Assembly: GCF_014646375.1 (NCBI RefSeq)
Contig: NZ_BMNI01000012.1
Coordinates: 1 to 63,050 of the forward strand
Source: Nocardioides phosphati
GTDB lineage: Bacteria > Actinomycetota > Actinomycetes > Propionibacteriales > Nocardioidaceae
Reading direction: 5' to 3'
Length of the DNA stretch: 63,050 nucleotides
The notes beneath the pieces are model-generated. The model searched no databases. It was not told the origin of the DNA and was given only the letters and a program-made list of their open reading frames with translations. This document shows positions 60,501-63,050 of this stretch, one piece after another; position 1 is the first letter of the stretch; each line of letters begins with the position of its first letter. The translations under genes were made by a program, and so were the position numbers.

Positions 60501-62321
60501 CACCGGAGAGGGCGCGCGCAGACCGAACTCGTAGATCCACGTCGAGCGGTCGAGCCCCTCGAGCTCGTGGGGCCGCTCGTCGACCACCTCGACGCCGAAC
60601 GACGCCAGCATCGGCAGCACGGCCGTCAGGGTGAGCGGCGAACCGACCCGGTAGACCGTCAGCCGGACCTCGTCCTCCGGCGCGTCGACCCGGTCGGAGA
60701 TGGCGAGGTCCACGCCCTCGCTTCCGCGGATCGCCTCGATGCGGCGGACGTCGGCCGCAGCCGCCCGCGGCGAGAAGTCCTCGACGTACGCCGGGGGGAA
60801 GGCCCCGCGGTAGGCACGGAGCAGCCGCGCTGCCTCGGCCTCACCGAACTCGGCGGCCACGGCGTTGACGAAGTCGTCGGACCAGGAGCGCGCCGCCTCG
60901 ACGAGCTGACGCTCGAGCGCCGGCACGTCGACCTCGGGGATGCCCTCACCCGCGGGTGGGCGCACGACGAAGTGGATCTGGGCGAGGGGCGAGTCGTCGA
61001 CGCGCGCGGTGAACTCCACGCTCGCTCCCTGGAGCTGCTCGCGCAGGATCCGCGCGAACCGCTCCCGCACCGCCGTGTTGTAGCGATCGCGCGGGAGGTA
61101 GACGAGGCAGGTGAGGTAGCGGCGGTAGGGGTCAGGACGGACGAAGAGCCGCAGCCGGCGCCGTTCGCGGGCCTGAAGCACGGCCTCGGCGACCGTCGCG
61201 AGCTCCTTGACCGGCGCCGTGAGCAGCTCGTCGCGCGGGTAGCCCTCGAGGATGTCCAGCAACGCCTTGCCCGCGTGGCTGCGCGCATCGAGACCGGCCT
61301 CGGCCAGCACGCCGTCCGCCTTCTCCGCGAGCAGCGGGATCCGCCGCAGCGACTCGGTGTAGGCCGCGGAGGACCACAGGCCGAGGAAGCGGCGCTCCCC
61401 CGTCACCTCCCCGTCCGGCCCGAACGTCTTCACCCCCACGTAGTCGAGGTAGGACGGCCGGTGCACCGTCGCACGGGAGTTGGCCTTGGCCAGGACGAGC
61501 AAGGCCTTCTCGCGGGCGCGGGCCCGGGCGAACTCCGGCAGCGGTGCGAGCGAGGCGCTCTCGCCACCCGGTGTGGCAGCGTCGCGCAGGATGCCGAGCC
61601 CCGTGCCGGGCACGGGCCGCAGCACGTCGTCGTCACCGAGGGCGTACTCGCGGTAGCCGAGGAACGTGAAGTGATCGGCCGCCAGCCACGTGAGCAGGCC
61701 ACACCCCTGCTCGATCTCGGCCGTGGGCAGTGACAGGTCCGCCTGGCGTACGTCGGCCACGATGGCGTCCACACGCTCGCGCATGGCTGCCCAGTCCTCG
61801 ACCGCGGCCCGCACGTCGCGGAGCACGTCGCGCAGCGCCGCCTCGAGGGCAACGCCCGCCTCCCGGTCGCCCAGCCTGCCGATCTCCATGTGCATCCACG
61901 ACTCGCGCAGCTGCCCCTCGGGCGCAGGTGAACGCTCATCGGCGGGGACCACCGCCAGCAGCTCGCCCGCACCAGACCGGCGTACGTCGAAGCGCGGGTG
62001 CACGACGAGGTGCACGTCGTGGTCCTGCCGGTTGAGCTCCATCAGGACGGAGTCGACGAGGAAGGGCATGTCGTCGGTGACCACCTCGACGATGGAGTGG
62101 CCGTGCGCCTCCCAGCCGTTGGCCGACACCGTCGGCGTCGAGACGCGCACACACGCCTCCCCCGGCGGGCGCCGGGCAGCGAGTCGTCGATGGCTCGCGA
62201 CCGCACCGGCGAGATCGTCAGGAACCCTGTCGGCGAGGTCTTCCGGCGCAATGTGCCGGAAGTAGGCGTGAAGGAGTTCCTCGGGCGTGCTGTCATGGGT
62301 GTGAGGCACGCTCACCAACAT
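57552..62321 (-). CDS. large NAD-specific glutamate dehydrogenase
   Basis: 1589 aa from ATG 62321; GTG 62309 is an alternative since TATGTT lies 7 nt before it and no ribosome site precedes ATG 62321. L-GDH180-type enzyme: a long N-terminal regulatory region of about 700 residues, then a catalytic core with [36 protein letters not shown] (glutamate-binding Lys region), [15 protein letters not shown], and a C-terminal part. It deaminates glutamate to 2-oxoglutarate with NAD+. Length fits the 1,600-residue class of Streptomyces. It is followed by an SDR with GTGA coupling. Confidence 0.95.
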   Translation of the reverse strand: [1589 protein letters not shown]

Positions 62322-62340
62322 AGCCCGCTAATGTCGGGTC

Positions 62341-62835
62341 ATGGCGAAGAGCATCCACGAGACCCTGATCTATCCGGACACGAACGTCGAGACCGTGGCC
62401 GCGCTGGCCGCCGATCCCGCCTTCCGTTCGGCCGTGGCTGCCTACCAGCACGCACTCCGCAGCGACCTGACGGTCGCGCCCACCGCCGACGGCAGGAAGA
62501 TCCGCTTCGAGTACGCCCACGGCACCGAGCGTGTCCCGTCGTTCGCGAAGAAGCTGGCCGGCGACGAGATCCCGATCATCCAGGAAGAGACCTGGCACGG
62601 CGACAAGGCCGACGTGCTGATCACCATCCCCGGCAAGCCGGGCGACATGCGCGGCACCATCACCCTCGAGCAGCGCGGTGCGGACGTCGCCCAGGTCGTC
62701 GACCTCACGGTCAAGGTGGGCATCCCGCTCGTCGGCGGCAAGATCGAGGACCTGATCGCCGGGCTACTCACGAAGGCAGCCCGCGCCGAGAACAAGGTCG
62801 GCCTGAAGTGGCTTGCCGGCGAGTGGCAGGCCTGA
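62341..62835 (+). CDS. DUF2505 domain protein
   Basis: 164 aa from ATG 62341, TAATGT 6 nt upstream (leaderless). The START-like fold of DUF2505: MAKSIHETLIYPDTNVETVAALAADPAFRSA, EETWHGDKADVLITIPGKPGDMRGTITL and VKVGIPLVGGKIEDLIAGLL. A lipid or small-molecule binding cavity is likely; function not known. Divergent from gdh with 19 bp between start codons. Confidence 0.88.
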   Translation: MAKSIHETLIYPDTNVETVAALAADPAFRSAVAAYQHALRSDLTVAPTADGRKIRFEYAHGTERVPSFAKKLAGDEIPIIQEETWHGDKADVLITIPGKPGDMRGTITLEQRGADVAQVVDLTVKVGIPLVGGKIEDLIAGLLTKAARAENKVGLKWLAGEWQA

Positions 62836-62853
62836 GCCGGCCCTGAACGCACG

Positions 62854-62888
62854 AAAGCGCCCGTCCCCGAGAAGGGGGCGGGCGCTTT
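62854..62888 (+). terminator. terminator after the DUF2505 gene
   Basis: A 15-bp stem with one G-U pair (62854-62868 with 62874-62888), GAGAA loop, followed by TTTTC on the plus strand. Confidence 0.85.
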
Positions 62889-62933
62889 TCTCGTCTCTTC
62901 CGCACAGCACGAGCGCGCTGGAAGCAGAAATGA

Positions 62934-62967
62934 GCCAAGGGGCGCCAGTTACCTGGCGCCCCTTGGC
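62934..62967 (-). terminator. rrn operon terminator
   Basis: 15-bp perfect stem (62934-62948 with 62953-62967) that reads on the minus strand with a GTAA tetraloop, 9 nt past the 5S rRNA 3' end. Confidence 0.88.
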
Positions 62968-62975
62968 GAAAAATT

Positions 62976-63050
62976 GTCCGGCGACGTCCTACTCTCCCAC
63001 AACCTCCCGGTTGCAGTACCATCGGCGCTGTCAGGCTTAACTTCCGGGTT
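62976..63050 (-). rRNA. rrf: 5S ribosomal RNA, 3' part (partial)
   Basis: On the minus strand the sequence reads AACCCGGAAGTTAAGCCTGA at the window edge, through GATGGTACTGCAACCGGGAGG and GGGAGAGTAGGACGTCGCC to the 3' end near 62976. These are conserved 5S segments. Only about 75 of the roughly 117 nt lie inside the window; the 5' part and the 23S and 16S genes would follow on the right. Confidence 0.95.

Noticed and set aside
57639..61733. 1364-aa plus-strand frame opposite glutamate dehydrogenase
   Set aside because: Antisense shadow created by third-position GC; Arg/Val/Leu-rich with no domains.

Overview
The window is about 70% GC and actinobacterial. Start codons are often GTG, junctions of the form GTGA/ATGA are frequent, and many genes appear to have leaderless promoters (a TANNNT hexamer 6-8 nt before the start codon). 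Gene content (CysO/CysM/Mec, ClpS-DUF2017, DUF3039-helicase, a Tad locus of the Rv3654c type, separate LigD polymerase and ligase genes, 180-kDa-class glutamate dehydrogenase) fits a Nocardioides-like member of the Nocardioidaceae. The genus is an inference from gene content, not a database result.

1-3.7 kb: the int end of an actinomycete integrative element. It holds a RepSA-type rolling-circle initiator, an excisionase and a tyrosine recombinase in one overlapping operon, abutting the 3' end of a tRNA-Lys(CTT) gene that is the probable attachment site. A truncated antitoxin-like gene with a leaderless promoter lies at the left edge.

3.8-13.2 kb: an SDR gene, a DUF3618/GroES-like pair, then a seven-gene exopolysaccharide operon (Wzz-like, Wzx-like flippase, glycosyltransferase, Wzy/ligase-like, two acyltransferase-3 proteins, glycosyltransferase family 4). 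All six of its junctions are 4-nt start/stop overlaps.

13.3-26.1 kb: housekeeping. Bcp peroxiredoxin, an HNH nuclease gene beside tRNA-Leu(TAG), then plsC / ABC-F / rdgB / rph / SGNH hydrolase, an ABC exporter pair, a NarL-type two-component system, an Rv1339-like metallo-beta-lactamase-fold protein, and the sulfur-carrier cysteine pathway cysM-cysO-mec followed by DUF2017 and clpS. This resembles the M. tuberculosis Rv1334-Rv1341 neighbourhood with other genes in the middle.

26.2-39.3 kb: a secreted choice-of-anchor-P-like protein with a terminator-like leader, an old yellow enzyme, a polar amino-acid ABC transporter, the DUF3039/helicase pair, a TetR regulator with paired operators facing an unknown gene, a DUF3048 lipoprotein, an NlpC/P60 hydrolase under a ydaO-type (c-di-AMP) riboswitch, FabG-like SDR, HIT and transglutaminase-like genes, and tmRNA.

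39.4-46.7 kb: a small pentad-repeat protein, an amidohydrolase, smpB, an M23/EnvC-like hydrolase, ftsX, ftsE, a lipoprotein, an alpha/beta hydrolase and prfB. The divisome regulators, their probable hydrolase and the trans-translation genes are grouped here.

46.8-63.05 kb: a Tad/Flp pilus locus, a CmpX-like mechanosensitive channel, the NHEJ genes (LigD polymerase and ligase, divergent Ku), an EamA transporter, an SDR coupled to the large NAD-glutamate dehydrogenase, a DUF2505 protein, and finally a terminator and the 3' part of a 5S rRNA gene on the minus strand, the end of an rrn operon entering from the right.
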